The position numbers and the translations under genes are program-made. Positions 12,846-25,316 of a stretch of DNA of 64,000 nucleotides are shown here, in pieces; position 1 is the first letter of the stretch, and each line of letters starts with the position of its first letter. The notes under the pieces are model-generated. The model was not told where the DNA came from, did not search any database, and saw only the letters and a list, made by a program, of their open reading frames with translations. The DNA comes from Cryptomeria japonica (Eukaryota; Streptophyta; Pinopsida; Cupressales; Cupressaceae), in assembly GCF_030272615.1 (NCBI RefSeq), contig NC_081408.1, positions 334,830,793 to 334,894,792 on the forward strand, read 5' to 3'.

Positions 12846-13985
12846 TTTGGTGAACTCGTCGTGATCGAACACACAACCTTCTTTTAAAACTACTAACTTT
12901 TTGAATGTTTTAATTGACACACAAGTCATGCTCTTGCACTTTTGTTCTTGCTTTAGCACCTTCACAAATTGATACTTTAGTGCTATTGTTCCCACTAATA
13001 GCACTATTGTCCCCAAACTGGCACTATCATCCATCTTCTAGTGCTATTGACCCTAAAATAGCACTATCGTTCCTAGTATTAGCCCTTTTGACTTGTTGTT
13101 TGATAGCAGTTCTTTTAGCGTTGTTGTGTCTTTATTCAGCACACTCACATTTCTTTTAGCGCTATTGTCTATACTGTTGTGCTTTTGTGTTAAATAGCAC
13201 TTTTCTTTTCACACAGAGTAGCGCTATTGTAATAGAGAGTTGTAAGAAAATTCTTTGTAACTGGAAAACCAAAATTTTTAAGCTTGTAGAAGCCCACCAA
13301 AACATGCGGATTTTTCTAACTAATTAACTTTTCTGCAGGTTTTGACTAACCCCTACAATAAGATTTTTAGCAATTTTAGCTTAGGAAGTAAATTTGTTCA
13401 TATTGCTAACTTTGTCTTTCAAGTTAGGATAAAATAAATTCATTTTCCTTTTGGTTTAAAATCAACTACATTTTCATTCGGATTTAAAAAAAAAAAGAAC
13501 CACATCTTTCATTTGGAGCTCTAAAAAAGAGTCACACTTGTTCAAAGTTAAAAAGAATCACAAAAACAAACACACGAAATTCTTTTGGTGCTTAAAATCA
13601 ACAAGGGAAATTTTATTTCTTGCATCAAACTAAAATTCACAATCAACACTTCATTTTGTGCAAGTTAAAAAGAATCCCCAATTTGTCAAAGTTGTTCTCA
13701 AATCGATTTACTTCAAGAAAAACATGCTCTTAATTCAGTTGACTAGGATTTCCAATTCCTAGATTACAAAACATTTTGTCATTGAAGTTAAAAAGAACAC
13801 CATGATTGTTGGAGCAACATCTCCAAATAGTTAGATCACATGCAATGAAAATCAATTAAAAAGAATGAGTGTTTTTGGTGATTGGCACACTTGTGCAAAG
13901 TTTTGTCAAGTGGTCCTACTTCTAACACACACTATCCTCTCCCTTGGCTTTCGTGGTCCTAGGTGCAAGAGAAAAGTGTTAGTAA
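12846..13985 (+). other. Leader of plus-strand gypsy element with AGCACTATTG motif cluster
   Basis: Long non-coding leader. From about 12970 to 13230 the motif AG(C/T)(G/A)CTATTG recurs roughly ten times at irregular 20-40 bp spacing in diverged form. 13450-13900 holds AAAAAGAA(T/C)CAC-type repeats. No convincing ORF was found. The leader is interrupted at 13986 by a solo LTR and resumes at 15066. Confidence 0.5.
13981..13985. repeat. Target site duplication AGTAA (left; right copy 15061-15065)
   Basis: AGTAA directly abuts both ends of the solo LTR. Five bases is the normal duplication length for copia and gypsy integrases. Confidence 0.88.
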
Positions 13986-15060
13986 TGTTAGGTCTCGAGG
14001 ACAACTAAGAGGGGGGGTGAATCAGTTGTCTAAATAAATTCAAGCAAAAAACAACTTATCCAACCTTAATGCTTAATATCGGTAGACCAAAGCTTAATGC
14101 CAGTAAACAGTTTATTAGTTAATTGAGGTACCGGTAAAGATTAATGCATGAATCAGAAAGATAAAGACATCCACAACACATAACACCAATATTTATACGT
14201 GGAAACCCTATAAGGGGAAAAACTACGGTGGGAACCCTTACCCATAATCAGATGATACTACTGTAGATAGTATGTGTATACAAATGGGGTCTGCACATGC
14301 AGAAACGCCAAGCGCCTAGAGCTCACTGCTCAATCACAAATGGGAGTCACATTGACTACAATTGGATGGTTAAATCCAATAAAGATGTACTGCTTAAAAT
14401 AGCATCTTCAATGCTGGATTCAATACCAGTTCAGTTCTGATATGCCTTCACAAAAACCTTCCTTCAACCTTCAAGATATATTTGCATGTATAGCTCTACT
14501 TATTTTTGCATATACCGAATTACAATCCCTCTTACATTCGCATTCTGATCTTACGAATAAGATCTTACATTTATACCATAACCTAAGCCCAATTTTTAGT
14601 AGGTCGGCTCTAAAATATATTACAATAAAATCAATTTACAAATAAAACAATAACCGATGCAATAACTAATACAACATGTTGGCTTGATGCATTTACAACA
14701 ATAATAAATCATCTCCAAACCGTGTCGTGCTGATCTAGAATAGATAAGCCTGTCCGTGCTTATCCTAGACCTATTTGTTGATAACAGAAAATATGCAATT
14801 ACAAATATACCAATGAATAAATCTCCAAGACAAAGTGTCCAAATGATATCTTCGACGTAATCAAGTATTCTCCATGTTATTCCAAGTGTCGATGAACAAT
14901 ATATCATGCCAGTGAACCAGATACCGATGATTGTGCATAAGTAAGTCACTTGCTTGCTGGTGAACATTGCTAATTCTCTAAGTGTTAACCAGAGTTGATA
15001 AGTGTTAATAGGTGTTGACATCAATGACAAAACCATATCAACATATCCAAAATACCAACA
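13986..15060 (-). mobile_element. Solo copia-type LTR with 5-bp target duplication
   Basis: The plus strand reads TGTTAGGTCTCG at the left and AAAATACCAACA at the right, i.e. TG...CA on the minus strand. It is 1,075 bp. It matches the 3' LTR of the copia element at 29953-31004 in opposite orientation: the same TGTTGGTATTTTGGAT terminus, the same GGGTAAGG.TTCCCACC(A/G)T block and the same end GACCTAACA. It is flanked by AGTAA on both sides (13981-13985 and 15061-15065). With no internal sequence, it is the product of recombination between the two LTRs of a former full element. Confidence 0.92.
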
Positions 15061-15065
15061 AGTAA

Positions 15066-16715
15066 CACTAAAAAAAAATTCTTTTTAAGAGAGGCCTACC
15101 AAGAAACACATCACTCTTGGGAACGACCTCGCGCGGTAAATCCTTCAAGCCGCTATAGAAATCAGGTTTGAGTGAAAGTTGTAGCCTTGGGTATAGTTGT
15201 TTCTATAGTGTAACTTTCTGAAAGGACATATCGGCCCCACCACAAGTTACAAGTCTCTTGAGTCACTGCAGAATGAACTTATGTCCAAAAACATAAAAAA
15301 TTACTAGACACCTTTTTATGTAGAAACCCACAGGTTCTATTGATTGAGAATATTTGTGATAAATTCAGTGCAAGAGCATAGATGGTTTTTCTCCCAAGAT
15401 ACTCACAATATATATTTCCTTGAGTAGAAACATAGCTTTTTAAAAGGCTAATTGTAGCTTGATAAAAGTGGTGACTCCCCCATCATAGAGATCATCTATT
15501 TGTTATGCTCACGCAAGACTTAGTATATCACATCCTTACCTGCTACAGCGGGATCCATAAGGTATAGTACCAAATTTGAAGAAATATCAAGATGTGGGCT
15601 GAAATTATCGCAACTAGCCATTTGACCTTAGGGATAAAATGTGTTTGAAGTGTCTTTGTTTTGTGTCAGACCAGTGATAAATTGAGCCGGCTTTAGACTT
15701 TTGGAAAAACATACACAAAAACATTTGAAAAGGGGTCAAAAACTTCAAAGATTGGGTTGATTTAGACTCACACTTATTTGTGCCTTTTTGAGGCAATATT
15801 ATTGTGTTTGTGTGCTTGCTCTATTTTCTTGTCAAATAAAATCAAAATCAACATTTTACAAACATCAAGAACAAAGTGCAAACCAGATATCAAATTATAT
15901 GACCATCCTTCACATTTTGAGAAAGAGGAATCTTCACCAACATATCAATTTGAAGAAAAGACCATTGAGCTCAAAGGCTTTCATCAAAAGAAGGAAATTT
16001 TTCTATCTCAATAGAAAAATATTTGTCTCACATAGAGCCTTCTTACGTCACATGAGTCTATATCTTCAAGGAAAATCCAATGAGATTGATCAAGAGTCTT
16101 TGATCTACAGAGCTTTTACTCAATATAGAGCTTTGAGTTATCATAAAAACAAGGGAGGCAAAATCAATCCTGCCTTCTTTCCAAACATTTGCATCACATA
16201 TAACATAGCTCGAGAAGAATCAGCAACCCCTGAAAGAGAAGAGGAAGAATTTGTGCCATATGTAACACAAAGTTTTTATTGAAGTTTAAACATTCCATCC
16301 ATTCTCACATTCATACATCATCAATCCATTTCAACTCTCGAAGCATAAAGAGGTCTTGTCCTAAGTTCTTTTTAGATATTGCTTGAATCAAAACAACACA
16401 TCACTCTTTAGAGTGTCTCTATATCTAGGATAAACTCATCCTAAGAGGCATTTCTATGCAAGTTAAAACTAGTCTATGAGTGCATCCTCTCATTACTAGA
16501 TAGCTTGGTCTATAACACATCTCAGACCTCTCTATACCTTATCATATCAAACATTGTCAACAAACACAACAAGCAATTCATAGAAAGACTTTGGTAACAT
16601 CAAACCTTTAGTGCTAGAGATCCATATGAAAAACACTTCACCAAAAATTTATCTCTCATTCCATCACCAACTCATAACCATTTTCACCAAACTTCAACAA
16701 CAACTTTCAAACAAA
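15066..16715 (+). other. Leader of plus-strand gypsy element, continued; contains a 164-codon ORF
   Basis: This is sequence between the solo LTR and the gag start. An open frame at 15788-16282 encodes 164 residues, Lys/His/Tyr-rich, with no domain I recognise. It ends in an acidic stretch (REESATPEREEEEF). Tat-lineage elements often have long leaders with extra ORFs before gag, so this may be one, but chance cannot be excluded. Confidence 0.4.
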
Positions 16716-18300
16716 ATGTCTCAAACTAGATCAAGGACTAGACAACAAGAAATTGAAGAGGAAGAGGAGGAGAATCTCAGTAGATTCCAAGAAGCCCTTG
16801 GAGGAAACGCAAATGATGAAAATCCTAGTACTCCCACTCCTCAAGCAATAGAAAGGGCACAACACAACCCCCTCTACAATTGACTTTTTGATGAAATCCT
16901 CAAAAACAACGTTGATGCTCACTTTTTGAGACTTGCCCAAGAGGGAGCCAAACTACCCTCTGATTTTGATACTGCACAATTACGACAAGAATCGGACCAC
17001 CATAGTCGTAATGAGGGTGGAAGAGGTCAAGATAACTTCATATATGACCTTCATCAAGGAAGTCCCCCACCACCTCCTCCTCCTAATGACATTGACATGT
17101 TGAGGCAACAAGTCGAGAATCTAGCCCAACAACTCCATAGTGCTATGAAAACTACCCAATTTTCACTTAATGATATTTGTTCCTATCCCTTCGATAGTGA
17201 TCTACATATGCCACCTTTTCCATTAGGGTTTGAAACACCTAAGTTCGAAAAGTATCAGGGAAAAGGAAAACCTCGAGATCATGTTAGGGAATTTCACTCA
17301 TCTTGCCTAGAAGTGGCATATGAAGACACATATCCAATGTGCCTCTTCCCTCAGAATTTGGGAGGCACAACCACACAATGGTTTTCTCAAGTAACAAGCT
17401 GCATTGGGACATTTGAAGAACTGGTTCAAAAGTTCATTACACATTATTCACACAACATAGAACCCGATGTCACCATGGCAGATTTGTATAACACCAAGCA
17501 AAAACCAAGGGAGCTATTTTTAGCTTTCCTACAACGATGGCGACAAATGTCTAGCAGATGTTCTCTTCAACTACCTGAACGAGAGCTAGTGGAAATATTT
17601 ATTTCCAACTTGAATGAAGAAATGGAATTCCATCTAGACATGAAAGGCACCGATTCTTTTAATGATATTATCACCCAAGGTTTAAAATGTGAATGGGCCC
17701 TCATCAAAAAGGGACTTATCAAGATATACAATGAACCAAAAGATGGTCCTTGCCCACGCTTCAACAGTGATAAACCCAACTTCTGGAATAAAACAAAAAC
17801 ATCATCAATGATGAGGTTGTAGATGCAAGGATTATCAAAAGTGCACAACCTATGGTTTGATTTGCTGGGCAAAACCCCCCTCCTAAGAACAACACGGGTG
17901 CCCCCCCACCAAATCAAGGGCCCAATGCACTGCATGAGGAACAAAGACTATGACAGCAAAATTATAAACCAAAACGTACATACACTCCCTTAGGGGAACC
18001 TATTGAAATAGTGTTACATTAATTGGTCTCTTCAAATCTAGTGACCTTAACAAAGACATCTAATTATGAACCTCAAGTCAAACCTCCATGGTGGAGGGAT
18101 AATGAACATTGTGAATTCCATCAAGGGAAAGGGTATAAAACAAGTAAGTGTCATATATTGAAAGATCTTATTCAGGATCTTATTGACTGAGGAGAAATTG
18201 AAATTGAAGGACACGACCCAAAAACCTCAAATAATGATCATCTCATGTACAAGAATCCGCTTCCATCACAAGATCAAAGGGGTCCTTCCACTTCAGGATG
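16716..18300 (+). pseudogene. gag of plus-strand Tat gypsy element
   Basis: The start ATG is at 16716 (MSQTRSRTRQQE), followed by an acidic patch. After an in-frame TGA at 16881 the same frame runs to 17822. It includes a Pro run, then the retrotransposon gag capsid region (FEKYQGKGKPRDHVREF, TTTQWF, FEELVQKFITHYSHN, REL.AFLQRWRQMSSRC). A frameshift near 17815 leads into a linker and a CCHC-like CEFHQGKGYKTSKC motif near 18111. In the family this protein forms the particle and packages RNA. Stops at 16881, about 17861 and others make this copy non-functional. Confidence 0.82.
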
Positions 18301-18499
18301 AAACACAGATACAGTTGATTATACACGAGCCACCTATAATTACACTGTGAATCACCTATATGATGCTGATGAACAAATTGCAACCATTACCATCAAAGAT
18401 CCAATCCCTACCTACAATTTTGTAAGGTGTCGTAGCAAGATCACCATTAAAGCAGCTCCACAAGGAACCACCTCCATCCCAAAGTAGTATAACCTTGTG

Positions 18500-19240
18500 G
18501 AACCGCACTTATATGCATCTTAGAGATTTTGCGCCTATCCCCATCTCATAAAAAAATCTTGGATCAATCTTTCTAAGAGGTGTCAGTCCCTACCAATCTA
18601 AATACAGATCAATTTCAAGATATGGTTGGTAATCTGAGGTCATCACCATGTCTCACTTTCTCTAAAAGTGACATTACATCCTTCAAAAAACCTAATAACG
18701 CCTCACTCCATATTGAAGGATTTATCAACCAACACAGAATCAAGTGAGTCTTGATCGACAATGGAACAGGCCTAAATATCTGTACATTACAATTGGTCAC
18801 AACATTGGGATATGCAGTTGAATCACTAGATCCCCACAAAAAGATAACTATAAAAACCTATGATGATGCAGAGCATTCTTCAAAAAGGAGCAGCTGTGTT
18901 ACCAATCCGAGTGGGCCCAGTGGTGAAGCACATCATATGTCAAGTTTTGGAGCTTCCTTTATCATATAATTTATTGTTAGGAAGACCTTGGATACACGCC
19001 ATGCAAGCTGTTCCATCCACCTATCACCAGTGTATCAAGTTTCATCATAACAGTGTAGAAATTACAATCCTAGGCGATGAAAATCAATTTTCATATTGTA
19101 ACAATATCAACCATCAGCTAGAGATTATTGTTCCCAACAACAAAGAAACTATCCCATCTACATCATATGTAAGTCCAGACTCTCTTTTCAGTTCAAACAC
19201 CACTATGCCAAAGCAAGAGAAGCTAAAAATGAAATGGTAG
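18500..19240 (+). pseudogene. Aspartic protease region of plus-strand gypsy
   Basis: LIDNGTGLNICTLQL stands at the position of the retropepsin DSG/DTG active site (here DNGTG). It is followed in the adjacent frame by [20 protein letters not shown] (about 18970-19030), the typical second half of the Tat-lineage protease. A frameshift lies between them (about 18870). It would cleave the gag-pol polyprotein, but with the altered active site and the frameshift it is presumably inactive. Confidence 0.75.
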
Positions 19241-20850
19241 AGGAAGGTCCTGGGGAGTACAATCTAAGCTAACTCTTTTCTTTTGGGCAACTACCAACTT
19301 CCCCTAGAACTCATTGTAAGCCTCAAAGGTTACTTCAAGCACCATTGGTCAATTCAGCATGCACTTTGGCACCTTTATCCTCGGAAAGAGTAAGGAAGAG
19401 GAGACCAGAGATGAGGACTTAGCAAAATGGATCTATAAAGACCCTATCACCATGGACATCCCACAAGCTAAGCTTCCCATGGATCAATATAGCAAAAGCC
19501 TTACCATTATGCAAAGAATGGCCTATGATGGTTAGAGTGATTTGGGACCTCACAAGCAAGGATGACACAAATCGTTACTGTTGGGATTAAATCCTAAAGA
19601 TAACACTAGATTAAGCTTTCAAAAGGAGACTCTTCCTAAGCTCAGATTCAAAGGAAAACCTAGAAAACCTCTATATCAACCTAAAACTCTAAAGAGGCCA
19701 CCTTTGATTATATCAATAGCACCAAGAACCACACCAACTACCCCAATGAGGCTAAGAATCCTAGCAATAACATCCACAACACCAATCATCCCACCAATCA
19801 AACCAACAACTCCATCAATAGTAGCAACCGCATCAATGACAACATTACCAGTATTAGAACCCCCAACAGTATCAACAACACTAACAATTCCATCAGAAGT
19901 AGCAGATTCAATAATGCAGATACTCCTAGTATTGGATTCACTGATCCCAATAATCCTCCTCGTAGCACCAACCATTCCATCTCCAAAGGTACATCAGATG
20001 ATCTCACCAGTAGTGTTTAACTCATAGGATATCCCAGTTTGGTATAGTAATCAGATGTTGGAAAGTGACTCAGAGACCGACTCACATGAGTGGGAATTTG
20101 ATTTTGTACAACTCAATACTTTAGATGAGGAAGATGCATTACTACCTCCACCTCGCAAAGAAATCTTTGTTTATGGAGAAGCACAGATAAAAACCTCTTG
20201 GGCTCCTAAACTGGAAACACCTTCCATAGACCCTATGTCACATCCTACGCGTGATTGTGATAGGGAGAGTACCATCAACGACCTTCACCACAACATCTTA
20301 ACCCTCACTGACACATCTTATGAACTTAACCTTATTGATGAGGTAATGCTCATTATCCATCCTAAACTCATCGAATGGAGCCAACCTAATCCCCCATGCC
20401 TTGACCAATTCTAAAACGATGAGGCAATCATTGACATTTTGGAACTATAGGATAACATACCAAGTGGGGATCACAAAGCTGGATTCACCATTTCTTCCAG
20501 TGAAAACTACACTATGGCACTGTTTAATCCCAAAAAAGTAAAAAGAAAGAGCGTATCCAATGGTGAAAACCTCTCTGAGGTACCTATGGATGAAAGGTTT
20601 TACATTCTCCCCTCTAATGCAAATCAGGAATGATCAACGATCCTTATTGAGGAAACAAAAGAATTCAATGTGGGGACTCTTGAAACTCCTCACCACATAT
20701 ATCTAGCATCTCTTTTAACTTCAGAGGAACAACCTAAGTTTGTATAATTCTTCCAGAAGCATTAGATAAACTTTACATGGTCATATGCATACATGTTTGG
20801 TCTTCATCCTGATTTAGTCATGCATCACCTCACCATAGCAGAAGGAGCTA
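19241..20850 (+). pseudogene. Protease-RT linker of gypsy polyprotein, with Thr/Pro/Ile low complexity
   Basis: Open frames here have no catalytic motif. 19690-20000 encodes a Thr/Ile/Pro/Ser-rich low-complexity stretch (IPPIKPTTPS type) built from ACCA/ACAA-rich DNA. 20055-20414 encodes an acidic linker (MLESDSETDSHEWEFDF). Such variable linkers are usual between protease and reverse transcriptase in this lineage. Confidence 0.6.
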
Positions 20851-22110
20851 AGCCTATCAAATAGAAGCTTCGCAAGATGAACCCCTAGATTGCGGTACAC
20901 GTCAAAGTAGAACTTAAGAAACTCTTGGATGTTGGTTTTATTAGACCAATTGATTATACAGATTGGATATCCAACATTGTACCTATTGGCAAACCAAATG
21001 GGGGCATTTGCATCTGTACTGACTTTAGAGATATAAACAAGGCATGTCCTAAAGATGACTTCCCCCTACCAAACATTAACATGATCGTGGACCTAACAGA
21101 AAGACATGCCATTCTTTCTCTTATGGATGGTTTTTTTAGGGTACAACTAGATAAAGATCACACCAGAGGATCCACATAAGATAGCCTTCACATGTCCGTG
21201 GGGAACCTACTAGTCAAATGTAATGCCTTTTGGTCTAAATAATGCAGGGGCGACCTATCAAAGAGCAATGACCACCATCTTTCATCATATGATGCATACC
21301 ATAATGGAGGATTATGTTGATGACTTACTGGCAAAATCATTATCAAGAGAAGGTCATCTAGTAATATTAGAGAAAATATTTCACAGACTGGAACAATATC
21401 ATGTTTGACTCAACCCAAAGAAATGTGTCTTTGGAGTAACCTCAAGGAAGCTTCTAGGATACATTGTCTCAAGCAAAGGCATTGAGGTTGAGCCAGCAAA
21501 GGTCAAAGACATCATGGACATACCACCTCCAAAGAATATTAGTCAGCTAAGGACACTACAAGGGCAGTTACAATCCATCTGAAGATTCATTGCACAACTG
21601 GGAGATAAGTGTCACCCCTTTACACACCTATTACACAAAAACATTCACTTTCAATGGGATGTTAGATGCCAGCAAGCATTCCAAATGCTTAAGGACTACC
21701 TCATGAATACACTATTGTTGATCCCACCAAATCCAAGTAGACCTCTATTTCTCTATATTTCAGCAACTAATATAGCATTAGGAGTACTACTGGCACAACA
21801 CAATGCATAAGGGAAAGAGTCTGTTGTTTACTACATCTCTCGCACACTGGTCAGCTATGAACTCAATTACACACCTATTAAGCGAGCTTGCCTAGCACTA
21901 ATCTTGGTAGCCACTAAAAATGAGTCACTACTTGTTAACACATAAAGTACAGCTCATTGCAAAGATTGATCCACTAAAGTACTTACTCAGCAAAGCAACA
22001 TTGACAAGTTGCTTGGCCAAATGGGTGATGGTTCTAAGTGAATTTGACATCGAGTATGTGGACCGCAAGGCTATCAAGAGCCAAGTTATTGTAGATCAGT
22101 TGGTCAATGC
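20850..22110 (+). pseudogene. Reverse transcriptase and RNase H of plus-strand gypsy
   Basis: RT motifs in order are WISNIVPIGKPNGGICICTD, DFRDINKACPKDDFPLP, LSLMDGFF, FGLNNAGATYQRAM and the catalytic YVDDLLAKS (about 21314). The RNase H-side motifs follow: KKCVFGVTSRKLLGYIVS, FQWDVRCQQAF, LYISATNIALGVLLAQH, VVYYISRTL and WVMVLSEFDIEYVDRKAIKS. It copies element RNA into DNA in the particle. In-frame stops (about 21177, 21406, 21580, 21808, 21946) and small frameshifts show it is dead, although the YVDD box itself survives. Confidence 0.85.
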
Positions 22111-22169
22111 ACCTCTCATAGGCAATCATCCTCTTATTTCTAATTTTTCATATGAAGAGATATTCATGA

Positions 22170-22600
22170 CCATAGCAGCACAACCATGGAAACTATACTT
22201 TGATGGTTCATATACTAGGCATGGTTCGAGGGCAGGCATTTTGTTTATCACACCTCAAGGTGACAGCATCTCTAATTCTTATAGGCTAACTTTTCCATGT
22301 ACAAACAACATAGCAGAATATGAGGCCTTGATCACAGGACTTAGACTAGCCATACAATGGAAACTGAAAGAGCTATAGATATATGGCGACTCCCAACTGG
22401 TCATCCGACAAGTCACAAACAAATATCAGACCAAGGATGATAAACTCATGTCGTACAAGAACATGGTGGACAGTTTAAAGGCATCATTTATGACTATCAT
22501 CTTTGAGTAGATACCTAGAGATCATAATCGAGTTGTTGATGCCATGGCTACCATTGCATCTCTCCTGGATCTTCCATAGAATTCAACACGCTACGAGTTC
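22170..22600 (+). pseudogene. Second (archaeal-like) RNase H domain of gypsy pol
   Basis: KLYFDGSYTRHGSRAGILF, NIAEYEALITGLRLAI, YGDSQLVIRQV and HNRVVDAMATIASLL give the D-E-D-D arrangement of an archaeal-type RNase H after the retroviral-type one. This extra domain defines the Tat lineage of Ty3/gypsy. There is an in-frame TAG at 22376 (KEL*IYGDSQ), and another at about 22508. Confidence 0.82.
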
Positions 22601-22839
22601 TTTGTAGAATAGCTTTGGATTCCTGCTTATGATATCCCTGAATCTGAGATGATATGTCACCTTGTTGGTTCTGAATCCCCATGGTATGGAGAGTTCTACA
22701 CCTATCTCCATGATCACACACTTCCTCCTAACCAATTGAATAACCAACGCAAAACCTTCATTCACCAAACCGCTTGATATACCATCATTGCTGAAACCCT
22801 ACACCGACGCAGTCTTGATGGTACTCTCCTTTGATGTCT

Positions 22840-23590
22840 AGAACATGGTGAGATAACGAAGGCCATGGAAGAGGTACATGAAGGAATTTGTGGGACTCAC
22901 TCAAGTGGCCCTTCATTAGCAAATAAGGTCATGCGCGCTGGATACTATTGGTCATCCATGGAAAAAGACTCCTACTATTTTGTTAGAAAATGCAAGAAAT
23001 GCTAAATTCATGGAGACCTAATACATGCAACAGCATAGGAATTGCAATGAATCACAACACCATGGCCCTTTTGTCAATGGGGACATGACCTTGTGGGTAA
23101 AATTCATCCATCTTCATCCAACAGCCACAAATTTATCATTACCGCCACCGAATACTTCACAAAGTAGATCGAAGTTGTTCCACTTACCCAAGTCACCGAC
23201 AAGCAGATTGCCTCATTCATCCTTAATTACATTATGTGTCAGTATGGTGTACCCATGTCCATCATCATAGATAATGGACGTCCTTTCAAAAATCAGGACG
23301 TCTATGAGCTCTGTGAAAAAATCCACATCCAACACCACTTTTCCACTCCCTATTACCCACAAGGCAATGGTTAGGCTGAAGCATCGAACAAGAACATATT
23401 AAGAATCCTCAAGAACACAATCAATGATGTTGGTGGTGATTGACATGTTCAATTAAATCCAGCACTATGGGTGTATCGAACTAGCATTTGAACCCCTATA
23501 GGCGCAGCTCCCTACTCACTGGTCTATGGCCTGAAAGCCATCCTTCCTATTGAGGTCGACATACCATCCCATTGTTTGTTTATTGTATGG
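22840..23590 (+). pseudogene. Integrase of plus-strand gypsy
   Basis: An HHCC-type region (EVHEGICGTHSSGPSLANKV, RAGYYWSSMEKDSYYFVRKC) is followed by the catalytic core: PWPFCQWGHDLVGKI, FIITATEYFTK, YGVPMSIIIDNGRPFKNQ and HFSTPYYPQGNG.AEASN. The C-terminal PYSLVYGLKAILPIEVDIPS follows. Stops at several positions (for example TAG inside PQGNG*AEA). The similarity stops at about 23590 and the next segment is an inverted LTR head rather than the expected 3' LTR. Confidence 0.8.
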
Positions 23591-23619
23591 TGAAAAAAGA
23601 TCACTGATAATCGATACAT

Positions 23620-23750
23620 TTAATTAATAGGAGAATGTTTGAAGATGAATTAATTAAATATTAATTTAATTAATTGTTGGCTAGTGGGTTTATTAATCAA
23701 ATAAATAGCAAATATTCATTTAATTAAAATGGACAGGTTTATGTGACTAC
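23620..23750 (-). repeat. Inverted copy of the gypsy LTR head
   Basis: The reverse complement reads TGTAGTCACATAAATC.TGTCCATTTTAA...AATAAACCCACTA...CATCTTCAAACATTCTCCTATTAATT, matching 11394-11520 base for base over most of its length. It has a ~20-bp AATTAATTAA-type length difference. It lies where the plus-strand gypsy should have its 3' LTR, but in the wrong orientation. Confidence 0.72.
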
Positions 23751-23949
23751 ATTTGCCCCTCTTTGAGATGGTGCGGTTTATTGTGACATTTCAAAAAAAG
23801 AAAAATAGGCGAGAAGAAATATGCCCCATAAATGTTAATTTAATGGGTGGTGGTCGAGATATGGGCCAAAAAATTTCAAAAAATGGGGCAATCTCTCAAA
23901 AAAGAATGAGAATTGGTGGCCAGCTGAGTCTAAGCCACTGTCAACTGTG

Positions 23950-25316
23950 ACTGCAGCTCTGCAAGGCATGCTCTCATCGACCTACCAGCATCCTGCCCCT
24001 GCTCTCTCATAGGCTCCCCACCCCCATCTCCACCTGTGGCTCCACCTTGCTCATCCCGACGCTGTAATATATTCGGCATACCTATAAATAATCGGCTTCC
24101 CTAGCTCTCTACTATCATCAACTATAGGCCAACAAATGGGAAGATACTCCTAAGCCCAAACCTGCAAAATATATACACCTGCTGCCATGCTCTAACCATC
24201 TCTATATACAATCTCATGCATCTCGCGATACATGTGAGCAAGCAGGCAAGAATCCCAGCCAAGCCTCTGAGGGGCCTCTATTAACCTCTCTAGCATCCAG
24301 CCCCATCCACACTGGAAACCTTGTTGTCCTCTGTCTGGCATCAATAAACAACCTATGAACCCTACTAGGACACATGCCAGAGGATACTCCTCACTGTACC
24401 TTCTCATCAAAATGTACCAACTAATGGAACAAGTCAAAATGTCCGGATCACTAAAGACATGCCTTACTGCCTGTAATCCTGGAAGGTGCCTTGAATCATA
24501 ATCCACCTTATCCCCAGCAAAAGGGATATGGAGGATCCTATATACATCCTCAGGAGTGATAGTCAACTCCCCCACTGGCAGATGAAAAGTGTTATGCTCT
24601 AAGTGGAAATGCTCAACCAATGCCATGAGCATTCTGTGGTTCACACGGATATCAGGTAATCGCAACAGATGAGTCAAGCTGCATAAATCAACATGCATCT
24701 GCTCAACCTCAGATAAATGATGAACTAATACCATCGTAGGTGGATATACACATCTGAAGAGCATAGGAGGTAATCGAACCTGCAAAAAACCCAACAACAA
24801 GCATCAGAAAACATTCCAAATGAGCCTACGAGAGAAGTTAAACATCACGCAAATCCAACTAAATCAACTACAAAACAAAAATTTCATGTTTACACCCTAA
24901 ACAATGCTCACTATCTTTCGAATGACAAAACACAGAAAAGCAGTATCTCGTACGAGCCAGGATTAGCCATAGTACGACAAAACAAGCTCAAATGATAATT
25001 TACCAGACACCACACGACAAAATGGTCTTTTAACAGACCTGTCGTACAATCAAAGGGTGCATCTCGAATGACAAATATAATGGTCTAAAATGACAAAAGA
25101 CATTTTACCAGTTTCTTGTACAGAACAGGATCCTATCTCGCACTATAAAACGAGATGCTCGACCCCAAACATGCAAAAAACGTGAAAAATGAACAAAAAA
25201 TTTCAAGATTGAAAACATAAGCAGGCTTAAGATCGATCACTTAACGTTGGCTCATAGTTTTGAGGTTGATTGTGACGTCTCTAGCTCTCAAATCGATGCT
25301 GACGAGTAGGGATCAC
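23950..25316 (-). pseudogene. Plant mobile domain (PMD) gene, decayed, main exon 24192-24800
   Basis: The longest open part (about 24782-24192) encodes the PMD core: LSEVEQMHVDLCSLTHLLRL, LVEHFHLEHNTFHLPVGELT, ITPEDVYRILHIPFAGD, LVGFIGCLLMPDRG, WGWMLERLIEAPQRLGWDSC and YREMHEIVYRDG. After a TAG the frame continues with AAGVYILQVWA*EYLPICWP (TAG where family members have Trp) and PIIYRYAEYIT to about 24050. A CAG at about 24782 looks like a 3' splice site. A possible first exon near 25316 begins MVIPTRQHRFES and then has a stop. PMD proteins are nuclear silencing or genome-stability factors, and transposon-borne forms are common. At least three stops make this copy non-functional. Confidence 0.75.

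Noticed and set aside
19676-20007. Minus-strand Ile/Val/Gly-rich and Leu-rich open frames suggesting membrane proteins
   Set aside because: They are antisense of an ACCA/ACAA low-complexity linker inside gypsy pol.
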